Positions 1 through 9,126 of a stretch of DNA of 64,000 nucleotides are shown here, in pieces (the stretch's first letter is position 1; the number at the start of each line of letters is the position of its first letter). The stretch spans positions 3,534,001 through 3,598,000 of the forward strand of contig NZ_CP065958.1 of the NCBI RefSeq assembly GCF_041270065.1. Direction: 5' to 3'. A model generated the notes under the pieces. The model was not told the DNA's origin and searched no databases. It saw nothing but the letters and a program-made list of their open reading frames with translations. The translations under genes and the position numbers were made by a program. The DNA comes from Streptomyces fradiae (GTDB lineage: Bacteria; Actinomycetota; Actinomycetes; Streptomycetales; Streptomycetaceae).

Positions 1-1
1 G

Positions 2-934
2 CCTGCGCTCGTACGCCCGCTGGCCCGCGCCGTCCGGCTCCCGGAGCGCCTGACCGGGGCAATGCGCCTGACCGGGGCGACGGGGATGCTCGTACGGGAG
101 AACAGCGCGGCCGCCGTACGCCGTACCGCCGCCGTCGCCGCCCCGGTCCTGGTCACCGTCGCCCTGGCCGGCACGCTGCTCGGCGCGGCGGGCACGGTCG
201 GCGCGGCGCGGGCGGCGGAGTCCGCCCGGCAGCCGGCCGGGGCGCCGACCTCCCTCTTCGTACGGGACGGGGCCGAGGCCCTGGTCAAGTACGGGGCGCG
301 GGCGGTGTCGGGTGGTGGGACGGCGGGCGGGGCTGCGCCGGGCGGTCTGGACGACCGGTCGATCGTGGTGACGGAGGAGTTCGAGCGGCACCGGGTCGGC
401 GACACGGTCGAGATCTGGCGCGCGGACGGCTCCGGTCCGGTACGCCTCCGGGTCGCCGGCGTGCTGCCGCGCGGCGCGGGCGGCAACGAGCCGCTCGTGA
501 CCCCGGCCAACGCCCCCGGGGCCCTGGAACAAGAGGGTTCGGGCCCGGCCGGGGGCAGCTCGCAGACCCGGCTCGGCCTGGTCCTGGTCCTCGGCATCGC
601 GCTGCTCTACACGGTGATCGCCCTCGCCAACACCCTCCTCATGGCCACCTCGGCCCGCGGCCCGGAACTCGCCTCCCTCCGCCTCGCCGGCGCCACCCGC
701 GCGCAGATCCTCCGGGTCGTGGCGTACGAGTCGCTGCTCGCCACCGCCCTGGGCGCCGTCCTCGGCCTGGCCGTCTGCGCCCTCTGCCTGGGCGCCCTGG
801 GCGCGGGCCTCGCCGCCCTCGGCGCGCCGGTGAGTCCGGACCTCCCGTGGACGGCCCTCGGGGCGGCGGGCGCCGTCTGCGCGACGGTCGCGGCGGCCGG
901 GGCGGTGCTCCCCGCCTGGCGGCTCACCCGCTGA
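2..934 (+). CDS. FtsX-type ABC transporter permease, C-terminal part (5' end outside window)
   Basis: The open frame runs in from the left edge without a stop, so the ATG at 62 is internal and the true start lies outside. The visible part has an arginine-rich cytoplasmic stretch, a membrane helix (PVLVTVALAGTLLGA region), a soluble extracellular portion of about 130 residues, then three more hydrophobic segments near the C-terminus with the motif ASLRLAGATRAQILRVVAYE. That motif (LRxxGATxxQIxxxxxxE) is the FtsX/MacB permease signature between the penultimate membrane segments. Such permeases pair with an ABC ATPase, which would lie further left. The partner and substrate cannot be seen. Confidence 0.85.
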   Translation, partial: PALVRPLARAVRLPERLTGAMRLTGATGMLVRENSAAAVRRTAAVAAPVLVTVALAGTLLGAAGTVGAARAAESARQPAGAPTSLFVRDGAEALVKYGARAVSGGGTAGGAAPGGLDDRSIVVTEEFERHRVGDTVEIWRADGSGPVRLRVAGVLPRGAGGNEPLVTPANAPGALEQEGSGPAGGSSQTRLGLVLVLGIALLYTVIALANTLLMATSARGPELASLRLAGATRAQILRVVAYESLLATALGAVLGLAVCALCLGALGAGLAALGAPVSPDLPWTALGAAGAVCATVAAAGAVLPAWRLTR

Positions 935-1134
935 GGGGTGAGGCTGGTACTTCGGGACGGGACGGGAACCGGGGTCGGAGCCGGGTTCCCTCCCGTCCCG
1001 CCTGTCGTCAGCCCTGTCGTCAGCACTGCCATCAGCACTGCCGTCAGCACAGGAGGCGAGGCTCGTCACCCACATGGGTTGTCATATGCCAAAGGCACTT
1101 CCAGCCCTCCCGGTCCGCCCCTAGCGTGCCGATC

Positions 1135-1752
1135 ATGCTGAGCCTCCCCCACTTCGTCCCGACCCCCGTCTTCCGCCTCCTCGGCCTCGTACCGCCGCCC
1201 CACGCCCTCGTCTGGGTGCTCCCGACCGAGCCCGGCGTCGACAGCGCGCTGCTCGTGCGCCCCGTGCCCGGGCGGGCCTTCGTGCTCGCCATCGACGTAC
1301 GGGGCCGGCGCGATCCCGCCCGGGCCCGGGCCTGGACGGCGGCCGTGGCGCGGCTGCGCGAGCGGTACGGCGCGCCCGCCCTCCTCCTCGCCGTCTGCCC
1401 CGACCGGGCCACCGCCGCCTGGGCGGCCGGCCCGTTCGCCACCGGCCTCGGCAGCTGGCCCTCACTGAGCCTGCGCCCCCTCGTCCTCGGCCCCACGGAC
1501 ACTCCGCCGGTCGTCACCGCGCCCGCCGCGTCCGCCGACCTCGCGACCGCCGTCCTCGCCGCCCTCGCCCACGCCCGCGGCTCCCGCGCTACCGCCGCCC
1601 TCGCCGCCGTCAGCGAGGCCCTCCGCACCGCCGCCCCGGAGACCCGCGCCTACTGCACCTCGCTCCTGACGGCCGGCCTCGGCGACGGACCCGCGTCGGC
1701 GGCCTGGGGCCGTCTCACGGAGCTGCGCCGGACTGTCAGTGGTGGCCGATAA
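1135..1752 (+). CDS. Hypothetical protein (about 205 aa)
   Basis: I do not recognise the family. The start chosen is the ATG at 1135; a GTG at 1126 in the same frame is an alternative. The protein is rich in Ala, Leu and Arg, with no clear membrane helix, no signal peptide and no metal-binding cysteine cluster. Codon use is strongly G/C-ending at third positions, as in neighbouring real genes, which supports coding. It ends about 50 nt before the start chosen for the DUF1877-like gene on the same strand, so the two may be cotranscribed. Confidence 0.6.
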   Translation: MLSLPHFVPTPVFRLLGLVPPPHALVWVLPTEPGVDSALLVRPVPGRAFVLAIDVRGRRDPARARAWTAAVARLRERYGAPALLLAVCPDRATAAWAAGPFATGLGSWPSLSLRPLVLGPTDTPPVVTAPAASADLATAVLAALAHARGSRATAALAAVSEALRTAAPETRAYCTSLLTAGLGDGPASAAWGRLTELRRTVSGGR

Positions 1753-1801
1753 CGTCCCTCTCGTCGGATCAGGCGGGGCGGACGAGGCGAGGGGGGCCGA
1801 C

Positions 1802-2293
1802 GTGCATCTGCATCTGCGGGCCGCGGCGGAGTCGGACATACGCGACGACCACGACTGGCTGGCCGCCTTCATGAACGCGGCCTGGGACGTGATCGAGGTC
1901 GAGCACGCGGCGGGCGTCGCCGACGCGATCGAGAAGGACTACGGCCGGCTCGACGAGCTCTACCGGACGGCGGCGGGGGCGGGGGCCACGGACGCCGAAC
2001 TCCCGGTGTTCGGCGGGCGCCAGCCCGCCGGCGCCCCCACCGACCGCTATCCGGACCCGCCCCTGATCCTCCTCGAACCGGCCGGGGTCACGCGCGCCGC
2101 CGCCTTCCTCGCCACCGTCTCCTTCGACGCCCTGTGGGCCCGGCTGGGCGGCCGGATCGTGACCTCCATGGGGCCCGACTGGGACGACGCCACGGTCCGG
2201 GAGATGTACGAGACCCACCACCGCAGCCTGCGCGGCTTCTACGAGCGGGCCGCCGCCGCGGGCCACGCGGTGATCAAGGCCGGCTGGTTCTAG
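1802..2293 (+). CDS. DUF1877 (YfbM-like) family protein
   Basis: A 163-residue protein beginning VHLHLRAAAESDIRDDHDWL, which matches the usual start of DUF1877 proteins (short beta strand, then an acidic helix), and ending in a conserved-looking FYERAAAAGHAVIKAGWF stretch. The GTG at 1802 is chosen over the GTG at 1739 because GAGGGG sits about 7 nt before it and the family normally begins with this strand. Function of the family is unknown. It is probably cotranscribed with the upstream hypothetical gene. Confidence 0.7.
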   Translation: MHLHLRAAAESDIRDDHDWLAAFMNAAWDVIEVEHAAGVADAIEKDYGRLDELYRTAAGAGATDAELPVFGGRQPAGAPTDRYPDPPLILLEPAGVTRAAAFLATVSFDALWARLGGRIVTSMGPDWDDATVREMYETHHRSLRGFYERAAAAGHAVIKAGWF

Positions 2294-2362
2294 GGCGGCG
2301 GGCCGGGTCCGGCGAGGGCGAGGGCGCGTGCGGGCTCAGGCGGGAGTCGGTCGCGCGCGGGC

Positions 2363-2854
2363 TCACGCCGCGTTCCACGCCTCCGTCGCGCACCCCAGCT
2401 CCCAGTGCCACCAGCCGTCCGCCTCCCCGCGTTCGAGCAGGGCCTTGATCTCGCCCAGCGGCGCGTCCGCCGGGACCGTGAGCGCCACCAGCGGAAACTC
2501 CGCGCTGTACGACTCGCCGCCGATCCCGTAGGGGGCGAACCGCTCGTGCACCGCGCCGGCGCTCGGGCCGAGCGGGCCGGAGCGGGCGGGCAGCACGCGG
2601 ACGGTGACGTTGCCGGAGGCCGCCGCACGGTCGGTGGCCCAGTGCACGCCCTCGCCGTCCGTCTTGTAGCGGACGACATCCCCCTCGGCCACGCCGTTCT
2701 GCAGGAACGGCACGTTGGCGACCCGTGCCGTGTCCTCGCCCACCGGCTCGGCCCACAGCCCCTCGGTGTCCATGGGGAGCCAGCCCTCGCGGGGCTCGAA
2801 GCGGAACCAGATCTTGATGCGGCCGCCGGCGGCGGCGCCCGGAGTGACACTCAC
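2363..2854 (-). CDS. DUF4265-like protein
   Basis: A 163-residue soluble protein with a GTG start. It contains WFRFEPREGWLPMDTEGLWAEPV near the N-terminus and NVPFLQNGVAEGDVVRYKTD in the middle, the pattern of DUF4265 proteins: a small beta domain followed by an alpha/beta domain in which a tryptophan-rich WWHWELG region closes the fold. The role of the family is not known. It is convergent with the DUF1877-like gene and stands alone in its orientation, with 67 nt before the oxidoreductase stop codon. Confidence 0.65.
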   Translation of the reverse strand: MSVTPGAAAGGRIKIWFRFEPREGWLPMDTEGLWAEPVGEDTARVANVPFLQNGVAEGDVVRYKTDGEGVHWATDRAAASGNVTVRVLPARSGPLGPSAGAVHERFAPYGIGGESYSAEFPLVALTVPADAPLGEIKALLERGEADGWWHWELGCATEAWNAA

Positions 2855-2921
2855 CCCGCGAGGTTAGCCCCGCCCCGCGCCCGCCGCCCCCGGAAGGCCC
2901 CCGCCCTCGAAGACGGTGTCC

Positions 2922-3860
2922 TCACGGCAGCAGCACCAGCTTCCCCCGTACGTGCCCCGCCTCGCTCAGCTCCTGCGCCCGCACGGCCTCCTTCAGCGGC
3001 AGGGTCTCGGCGACGTCGACCCGCAGCCGGCCCTCGACGACCAGGCGGGCCTGCTCGGCCAGCTGCCGGCTCACGACGGACGGGTCCGTACCGCCGGCGG
3101 AGAAGACGATGCCGTGCTCGGCGGCCACGTCGTTCGGGGCGGAGATGGTGACGATGCGGGACTTCGCGCCGCCCGTCAGCTCGATCGAGACCGGCAGGTT
3201 GTCGGTGCCGGCCGCGTCGAACACCGCGTCGGCGCCCTGCGGCGCGGCGGCGCGCACCCGGTCGGCGAGCCCCTCCCCGTACGCCACCGGGGTCACGCCG
3301 AGCTCGCGCAGGAAGCCGTGGTTGCGCTCGGACGCCGTGCCGATCACGGTCGCGCCGGCCGCCACGGCCAGCTGCGCGGCCAGCGCCCCGACGGCCCCCG
3401 CGGCACCGTGCAGGAGCAGGGTCTCGCCGGCCCGGACGCCGAGCAGGCCGAGGACCCGGGCGGCGGTCTCGCCCGCGACCGGGAGGCTCGCCGCGAGCTC
3501 CCAGGAGAGGCCGGCGGGCTTGCGGGCCACGATGTCGGCGAGGGCGTACTGGGCGTAGGCGCCGGTCTTCGTCCAGCCGAACACCTCGTCGCCGAAGCGC
3601 AGTTCGGTCCCGTCGGGGCCCTTCGCCACGGGGCCGACGGCGTCGACGGTGCCCGCGAACTCCAGGCCGGGGACGGCCGGGAAGGTGGTCGGGTAGAACT
3701 CCTCCACCCACCCGTAACGGCGCTTCCAGTCCAGCGGGTTGACCCCCACCGCCGCCACCTTGACCCGCACCTCGCCCGGGCCGGGCTCCGGGACGGCGAC
3801 CCCGTCCTCGTACCGCAGCACCTCGGGGCCGCCGAACTCCTCGTACACGATCGCTTCCAT
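2922..3860 (-). CDS. NADPH-dependent quinone oxidoreductase (MDR superfamily)
   Basis: A 312-residue medium-chain dehydrogenase/reductase without the catalytic zinc cysteines. The N-terminal GroES-like domain carries PGEVRVKVAAVGVNPLDWKRR. The Rossmann domain carries the nucleotide-binding glycines in LLLHGAAGAVGALAAQLA at about residues 147-164. The family reduces quinones or other activated carbonyls with NADPH. The gene is divergent from the LuxR-type gene at 4013. The 150-nt gap contains an AACTG-GG-CAGTT inverted repeat (3872-3883) just upstream of this start that could bind a redox-type repressor. Confidence 0.9.
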   Translation of the reverse strand: MEAIVYEEFGGPEVLRYEDGVAVPEPGPGEVRVKVAAVGVNPLDWKRRYGWVEEFYPTTFPAVPGLEFAGTVDAVGPVAKGPDGTELRFGDEVFGWTKTGAYAQYALADIVARKPAGLSWELAASLPVAGETAARVLGLLGVRAGETLLLHGAAGAVGALAAQLAVAAGATVIGTASERNHGFLRELGVTPVAYGEGLADRVRAAAPQGADAVFDAAGTDNLPVSIELTGGAKSRIVTISAPNDVAAEHGIVFSAGGTDPSVVSRQLAEQARLVVEGRLRVDVAETLPLKEAVRAQELSEAGHVRGKLVLLP

Positions 3861-3871
3861 GATTCCCCCGT

Positions 3872-3883
3872 AACTGGGCAGTT
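3872..3883. promoter_or_regulatory. Short inverted repeat upstream of quinone oxidoreductase
   Basis: AACTG and CAGTT separated by GG lie 12 nt upstream of the oxidoreductase ATG and about 130 nt from the divergent LuxR gene. Quinone oxidoreductases are often controlled by HxlR/MarR-type repressors that bind such dyads. The assignment is inference from position and symmetry only. Confidence 0.3.
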
Positions 3884-4012
3884 GTGCCGGGTCCTTGTGC
3901 TGACTGGTTCAGCCTGCGCCCGGCGGCACCCCGCCCCCGCCGTCCTTCCGGCCAGTCGTCCCCGTCCGAAAGGACAGCCGCCCGCGCGCCCGCGTCCGTA
4001 CGCTTGACGCTC

Positions 4013-5278
4013 ATGGAACTCACCGCGACCGGGGCCCTGTCGGCGGCCCGCGACATCATCGGCCGGCCGCTGGGCGCGGTGCTCCCCCGGCTGTCCGAGG
4101 TGCTCGCCGAGCTGATCCCGCACCGGGCGGCCGTCGAGCTGTCGACGCACTGCGCGCACTCGCCGTTCAAGCGGACGGGCGCGCCCGAGCTGCCGATCAC
4201 CGCCGCCGAACTCGCGCCGCTGCTCGCCGCGGGGACGGCCGGCCGGCCCTGGCAGGGCCGTGCCGTCCTCGGCGGTGCGGAACGGGACGTGGTGGCGGTG
4301 CGGAGCGACGCCACCGCGCGCGGCTCGGTCCTGGTGCTCGTACGGGAGGAGGGCGCCGCCCCGGCCGAGGAGCCGGCCCTGACCGTGGCGCAGCTCCTGT
4401 GGGACCTGGTGACCGGCCACTTCGACCGGTTCGCGCGCGAGGCGCTGCCGGGGGCGCTCGCCCGTTCGCGGGCGGCGGCCGACACCCGGGCGCGGGTGAC
4501 CGCCGAGCTGAGCACCGCGCAGGCCGCCGCGCTGTCCGGGGTGCTGGGGGTGCTGCGCAGCCGTTCGCTCGACGACGCGGCGGCCCGGGCGACCGCGACC
4601 GAGCTCGCGGTGTCGGCGCTGATCGAGCTGCGGGCCGCGTCCGACCGCGACCGTTCGATCGCCGAGGAACCGGCCTTCGAGGCCTTCGCCCGGCTCGCCG
4701 ACGGGCTGCGCCCGATGCTGCGGCACAGCCCGGTACGGCTCGAACTCGGCCCGCCGGACGGCCCGGACGCCGCCCGCGGACTGCCCGGCGACGTGGCGCA
4801 CGGCGCGCGGGCGGTCGTACGGGCGCTGCTCCTGGTGGTCCTGGAGCAGGAGGCGGTGTCGCGGGTGCACGTCGGCTGGACGCTGACCGAGCACGAACTG
4901 CGCGCGACGGTACGGGACGACGGGCCCGGCCTCCTCGACGCCTGCCCGCTCGGCGCGGGCAGCATCACCGACCGTCTGGAGGCCCTCGGCGGCCGGCTCG
5001 ACATGGACGCGGTGCCGGGCTGGGGCACGACGCTCACCGCGACCGTCCCGCTCACCGTGCCGGAGGCACCGACGGCCGCGCTCGACCCGCTGAGCGGGCT
5101 CGGCGAACGGGAGGTGGAGGTCCTCACCCACCTCGCGCTCGGGCACCGGAACCGGCAGATCGCGCAGGAGCTGCACATCAGCGAGTCCACGGTGAAGTTC
5201 CACGTGGCGAACATCCTGAACAAGCTCGGGGTCGGTTCGCGGGGCGAGGCGGCGGCGCTGTTCCACCGCGCCGCATAA
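4013..5278 (+). CDS. LuxR-family regulator with degenerate histidine-kinase-like ATPase region
   Basis: A 421-residue protein. Residues about 280-345 resemble an HATPase_c fold (VRDDGPGL, then GSITDRLEALGGRL, then GWGTTLTATVPL). The last 65 residues form a LuxR/GerE helix-turn-helix (LGEREVEVLTHLALGHRNRQIAQEL, then SESTVKFHVANILNKLG). No phosphoacceptor histidine domain is evident, so it may sense a ligand through its N-terminal half and bind DNA directly. The ATG at 4013 is chosen because the upstream codons to 3884 are low-complexity and overlap the divergent promoter. There is no clear ribosome-binding site, so it may be leaderless. Confidence 0.85.
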   Translation: MELTATGALSAARDIIGRPLGAVLPRLSEVLAELIPHRAAVELSTHCAHSPFKRTGAPELPITAAELAPLLAAGTAGRPWQGRAVLGGAERDVVAVRSDATARGSVLVLVREEGAAPAEEPALTVAQLLWDLVTGHFDRFAREALPGALARSRAAADTRARVTAELSTAQAAALSGVLGVLRSRSLDDAAARATATELAVSALIELRAASDRDRSIAEEPAFEAFARLADGLRPMLRHSPVRLELGPPDGPDAARGLPGDVAHGARAVVRALLLVVLEQEAVSRVHVGWTLTEHELRATVRDDGPGLLDACPLGAGSITDRLEALGGRLDMDAVPGWGTTLTATVPLTVPEAPTAALDPLSGLGEREVEVLTHLALGHRNRQIAQELHISESTVKFHVANILNKLGVGSRGEAAALFHRAA

Positions 5279-5343
5279 GCCGTATACATGCCCTTGAGGG
5301 GCAAAGCGCCCGATTGTCAGTGGCGGGTGCCAGACTCGCACCT

Positions 5344-7098
5344 GTGAACGAACCGGGTGGCGTGGACGAACCGGCTGGTGGTCCGGGGGGCGGCCGGTGG
5401 GCCCTCGCGCCCGAGCCGGACGGGGACGGGGCGCTGCTCGTCCCCCTCGGCGCCGACGGGCTGCCCGCCGGCGCCGTGCGGCGCGAGCCGGACCTGGTCG
5501 CGGCGGTCCGGTCCCGGCCCGAGGTCGCCCGCTGGGTGTGGCGGTCGACCGCCGAGGTGTATCCGCGGCTGCTCGCCGCCGGGGTGCGGGTCGAGCGGTG
5601 TTACGACATGGAGGACGCCGAGCAGCTCCTCCTCGGCCACGAGGGGCGGCTCGGCGAGCCCCGCTCGGCCGCCGCGGCCTGGGCGCGCCTGCACCACGCG
5701 CCCGTACCGCCCGATCCGCCGCTGCGGGCCGCGGAACCGACCGCGCAGGACTCCCTCTTCGAGCCGGTGGCCGCGTCGACCGCGCTGCCCTTCGACGCGC
5801 TCCTGGAGGTGTACGCGGAGCAGCAGCGCCGGCACGATCTGGCCGAGCACCCGGGCCGGATGCGGCTGCTGACGGCGGCCGAGTCGGCGGGCATGCTGAT
5901 CGCCGCCGAGATGCACCGGGCCGGGCTGCCCTGGCGGGCGGACGTGCACCGGGAGCTGCTGCACGGACTGCTCGGCGAGCGGTACGCGGGCGGGGGCGAG
6001 CCGCGCCGGCTCGCGGAGCTGGCGGACGAGGTGTCGGCGGCGTTCGGGCGCCGGGTCCGGCCCGATCTGCCGGCGGACGTGATACGGGCCTTCGCCCAGG
6101 CCGGGATCCGGGTGCGGTCGACCCGGCGCTGGGAGCTGGAGGAGCTCGACCACCCGGCGGTCGCGCCGCTCGTCGCGTACAAGAAGTTGTACCGGATCTG
6201 GACGGCGCACGGCTGGAGCTGGCTCGCGGACTGGGTGCGCGACGGGCGTTTCCGGCCCGAGTACCTGCCCGGGGGCACCGTCAGCGGCCGCTGGACCACC
6301 AACGGCGGCGGTGCGCTGCAGATCCCGAAGGTCGTCCGGCAGGCCGTCGTCGCCGACGAGGGCTGGCGGCTCGTGGTGGCCGACGCCGACCAGATGGAGC
6401 CCCGGGTGCTCGCCGCGATCTCCCGCGACCCGGGCCTGATGGAGGTCGCCGGGCACCCCGACGACCTCTACACCCGGCTGTCCGACCGGGCCTTCTCCGG
6501 CGACCGCGACCATGCCAAGCTCGCGCTGCTCGGCGCGATCTACGGGCAGACCAGCGGCGACGGCCTGAAGAACCTGGCCGCCCTGCGCCGCCGCTTCCCG
6601 CGCGCGGTGGCCTATGTGGACGACGCGGCGAAGGCGGGCGAGGACGGGCGCCTCGTCCGCACCTGGCTGGGCCGCACCAGCCCGCGCGCGGCCGGGGCCG
6701 AGGAGGACGGCGAGGCGGGCATCCCGCAGGACGAGCTCCCGGGCGAGCCGGGGTCGGTGGCCGGGGCCGGGGCTGACGGTTACATCCCCGGGTACGCGTC
6801 GAGCGACGCCCGGGCCCGCGGCCGCTTCACCCGTAACTTCGTCGTCCAGGGCAGCGCCGCCGACTGGGCCCTGCTGATGCTGGCGGCCCTGCGCCGCGCC
6901 ACCGCCGGGATGCGGGCCGAGCTGGTCTTCTTCCAGCACGACGAGGTGATCGTGCACTGCCCGGCCGAGGAGGCCGAGGCGGTCACGGCGGCGATCCGCG
7001 CGGCGGGCGACCAGGCGGGCCGGATCGCGTTCGGGGACACACCGGTGCGGTTCCCGTTCACGACGGCGACGGTGGAGCGCTACTCGGACGCGAAGTGA
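5344..7098 (+). CDS. Family-A DNA polymerase with 3'-5' exonuclease-like domain
   Basis: A 584-residue protein with a GTG start. The C-terminal half is a clear Pol I-type polymerase: motif A VVADADQMEPRVLAAISRD (about residues 342-360), the O-helix region HAKLALLGAIYGQTSGDGL, and motif C FFQHDEVIVHC close to the C-terminus. The N-terminal half corresponds to a reduced exonuclease-like domain. There is no 5'-3' exonuclease domain, so it is much shorter than PolA. Streptomyces carry such a second family-A enzyme beside PolA; a role in repair synthesis is likely but unproven. Much longer open frames that include this gene (from 4399) are compositional artefacts. Confidence 0.88.
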   Translation: MNEPGGVDEPAGGPGGGRWALAPEPDGDGALLVPLGADGLPAGAVRREPDLVAAVRSRPEVARWVWRSTAEVYPRLLAAGVRVERCYDMEDAEQLLLGHEGRLGEPRSAAAAWARLHHAPVPPDPPLRAAEPTAQDSLFEPVAASTALPFDALLEVYAEQQRRHDLAEHPGRMRLLTAAESAGMLIAAEMHRAGLPWRADVHRELLHGLLGERYAGGGEPRRLAELADEVSAAFGRRVRPDLPADVIRAFAQAGIRVRSTRRWELEELDHPAVAPLVAYKKLYRIWTAHGWSWLADWVRDGRFRPEYLPGGTVSGRWTTNGGGALQIPKVVRQAVVADEGWRLVVADADQMEPRVLAAISRDPGLMEVAGHPDDLYTRLSDRAFSGDRDHAKLALLGAIYGQTSGDGLKNLAALRRRFPRAVAYVDDAAKAGEDGRLVRTWLGRTSPRAAGAEEDGEAGIPQDELPGEPGSVAGAGADGYIPGYASSDARARGRFTRNFVVQGSAADWALLMLAALRRATAGMRAELVFFQHDEVIVHCPAEEAEAVTAAIRAAGDQAGRIAFGDTPVRFPFTTATVERYSDAK

Positions 7099-7136
7099 CG
7101 TGAGGCGGGGCCCGGGGTTCGGACCCTCACCTCACG
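7099..7136. terminator. Possible bidirectional terminator between convergent genes
   Basis: CGTGAGG (7099-7105) and CCTCACG (7130-7136) can pair around a G/C-rich loop, in the 75-nt gap between the convergent polymerase gene and the membrane protein gene. There is no U-tract. A short CTTCCGG triplication follows at about 7150-7172. Confidence 0.3.
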
Positions 7137-7173
7137 CCTGACGGCTGCCGCCTTCCGGCTTCCGGCTTCCGGG

Positions 7174-8448
7174 CTACTTCGTCGGCAGCTTCTGCCACCT
7201 CGGGTCCAGGGCGATCGCCTTGAGCTGCTCAAGGGTCAGCGCGGGCTCCGGGCGCGTCGCCGGCTTCGCCTGGTCGCCGGTGTTGAACGCGGAGACCACG
7301 ACCCGGAAGCCGTCCTTGGTCATCGTGTCGGCCGTCCACCACACGACGCCCGCCCCGCCCTTCTCGCCCGGCTGCTGGGTGAGCTTCACGACCCGGCCGT
7401 CCGGCAGCGTGGTGACGTCGCCGCTGCCGAAGAGCTGGCCGCGGACGTCGTTCATGCCGTACTGGACGTTGACGCCGACGAGGCTCCGGCCCTTGCCGTC
7501 GTCCACGACCACGCTGCTGTAGCCGGCCTGCTCGCTCTGGTCGACGACCGTCAGGCCCTTCGGCAGCAGCGACCGCAGGGTCGCCTTGACCACGGCGCCG
7601 CTCGGCTCGGCGTGCGGAGCGTCGGCGCCGGGCTTGCCGGACTTGGGCAGCGGGTACGACTTGGCCAGCACCGCCCAGTCACTCAGCGTGGCGACGTTCT
7701 TCAGCTGCTGCGCGGTGAAGGGAACGGACTGCCGGCTCGCCACGCGCTGGCCCTTGAGGGCCGTCGACTGGGTCACGACGACGGTGAACCCGTAGCGGTC
7801 GGTCACGCGCGTCCGCCACACCACGGGATCCGTGGCAGCGGCCTTGGCGCCCCGAAGCTCCTGGATCACCGACCCGTCCTCGCCCTTGCTGACGTTGCAG
7901 TAGTCCCACGAGTCCATGCCCTTGCCCTGGCAGGAGATCCCGCTCATCTGTTCGGGGGTCTGCCGCTGCAGGCCCACGTCGACGGCCGCCTTGCCCTTGC
8001 CCTCGTCGTACGTCGCATAGACCCCCGTCCCCGCGCTCTTGGGGTTGTCGACGGTCCAGGCACCGGCCGGCAGGTTGTTCTTCAGGACGGCCAGCATCTT
8101 CAGGGCGGGGATGCGCGCGCCGAGGTTCGCCTCGGCCTCCGCCGCCTTGTCCTGGGCGTTCGTGCCGCCCTGGGTCGGGCCGGCCACGGAGGACTTCTCC
8201 ACCCCGCCGTTCCCGCCGAGCACCGAGCCGCCGTACACCCCGCCCACGCCGATCGCGGCGAGGGCGAGGGCGCCGCCGACGGTGGCGACGCGGCGGCGCA
8301 CTACCCGGCGGCGGCCGCGGGCGAGGCCACCGGTGACGAGCTCGCGGCGGTCGTCGAGGGCGAAGCCCTCACCGGCCCGGCGCATGACGGTGCCGAGTTC
8401 GTCCTCGAATCGTCCGTTCGTGACGTCGTGTTCTTCGTGCTGAGGCAT
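7174..8448 (-). CDS. Membrane-anchored protein paired with SigE-family sigma factor
   Basis: A 424-residue protein: about 50 cytoplasmic residues rich in Arg and acidic residues, one membrane helix (ATVGGALALAAIGVGGVYG), then a long extracytoplasmic domain with two roughly similar halves, each containing a VVD/DNPK...YVxYDxGKG-like strand pattern. It lies 80 nt downstream of the SigE-family sigma gene on the same strand. This is the usual arrangement for a membrane sensor or anti-sigma partner of that sigma group, although no canonical zinc anti-sigma motif (HxxxCxxC) is visible. The role is inferred from position. Confidence 0.7.
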   Translation of the reverse strand: MPQHEEHDVTNGRFEDELGTVMRRAGEGFALDDRRELVTGGLARGRRRVVRRRVATVGGALALAAIGVGGVYGGSVLGGNGGVEKSSVAGPTQGGTNAQDKAAEAEANLGARIPALKMLAVLKNNLPAGAWTVDNPKSAGTGVYATYDEGKGKAAVDVGLQRQTPEQMSGISCQGKGMDSWDYCNVSKGEDGSVIQELRGAKAAATDPVVWRTRVTDRYGFTVVVTQSTALKGQRVASRQSVPFTAQQLKNVATLSDWAVLAKSYPLPKSGKPGADAPHAEPSGAVVKATLRSLLPKGLTVVDQSEQAGYSSVVVDDGKGRSLVGVNVQYGMNDVRGQLFGSGDVTTLPDGRVVKLTQQPGEKGGAGVVWWTADTMTKDGFRVVVSAFNTGDQAKPATRPEPALTLEQLKAIALDPRWQKLPTK

Positions 8449-8528
8449 GGCGGGATCACCGTTCCGGGTCCGTGGTTCGAAAAGGAAGGAAGTTCAGGGG
8501 GCTCAGCGGGCTCAGAGGCCCAGCGGGC

Positions 8529-9038
8529 TCAGCGGGTGGCGAATTCGGCGATGCTGCCGCCGAGCCGTTTGCGCAGGGCCGCGAGGGCCCGGGTGCTGCG
8601 GGTGCGTACGGCCGCTGAGCTGGTGTTCATGGCGTCGGCCGTCTCCTCGACGCTGCGGTCCTCCCAGTAGCGGAGCACCACCACCGCCCGGTCCTTGGGC
8701 GCGAGCCCGGCGAGGGCGTCGAGGAGGGCGATGCGCAGCGCCGGGTCCTCGCCGCTGTCGGGGGCGCGGTCGGGCAGCTCGCCGAGGGGACGCTCGGTGG
8801 CCGAGCGGCGCCTGCGGTGGCTGAGGAAGGTCCGTACGAGCACGGTCTGTGCGTAGCCCGCCGGGTTGCCGATCCGGGCGACGCGGCCCCAGACGGCGTA
8901 CATCCGGCCCAGCGTCTCCTGCACCAGGTCCTCGGCGAGATGGGTGTCTCCGCTGGTCAGAAGGCACGCCGAGCGGAACAGATGCCCGGAGCGGGCGGTG
9001 GCGAAATCCAGGAACTCGTCCGCGCGGGACGTTCTCAT
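8529..9038 (-). CDS. SigE-family RNA polymerase sigma-70 factor (ECF)
   Basis: A 169-residue ECF sigma factor. Region 2 is RSACLLTSGDTHLAEDLVQETLGRMYAVW. Region 4 is LAGLAPKDRAVVVLRYWEDRSVEETADAM, followed by a recognition helix (SSAAVRTRSTRAL). This is the actinobacterial SigE/ECF42-like subtype in which the sigma gene precedes a membrane protein gene. The ATG at 9038 is chosen because GGAGGGGAGGG lies just upstream; a GTG at 9062 is possible. It probably controls its own operon with the downstream membrane protein. Confidence 0.9.
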   Translation of the reverse strand: MRTSRADEFLDFATARSGHLFRSACLLTSGDTHLAEDLVQETLGRMYAVWGRVARIGNPAGYAQTVLVRTFLSHRRRRSATERPLGELPDRAPDSGEDPALRIALLDALAGLAPKDRAVVVLRYWEDRSVEETADAMNTSSAAVRTRSTRALAALRKRLGGSIAEFATR

Positions 9039-9110
9039 GTCCCTCCCCTCCGTCGCTGTCACGAGTTCGCTTGCTTGCTACACCTCATTGACGCGACGAA
9101 CGCCCGGGAA

Positions 9111-9126
9111 TGTTTCACGTGAATCC
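9111..9126. promoter_or_regulatory. parS-like site (ParB-binding)
   Basis: TGTTTCACGTGAATCC matches the chromosomal parS palindrome TGTTTCACGTGAAACA except at three positions in the last four. The core GTTTCACGTGAA is intact. It lies in the intergenic region between the sigma factor and the DUF6479 gene. In Streptomyces, parS sites cluster around oriC, so this would be an outlying or weakened member. Confidence 0.5.

Noticed and set aside
4399..5343. Upstream extension of the DNA polymerase frame
   Set aside because: It overlaps the LuxR gene in another frame and is Arg/Ala-rich low complexity. The polymerase starts at the GTG at 5344.
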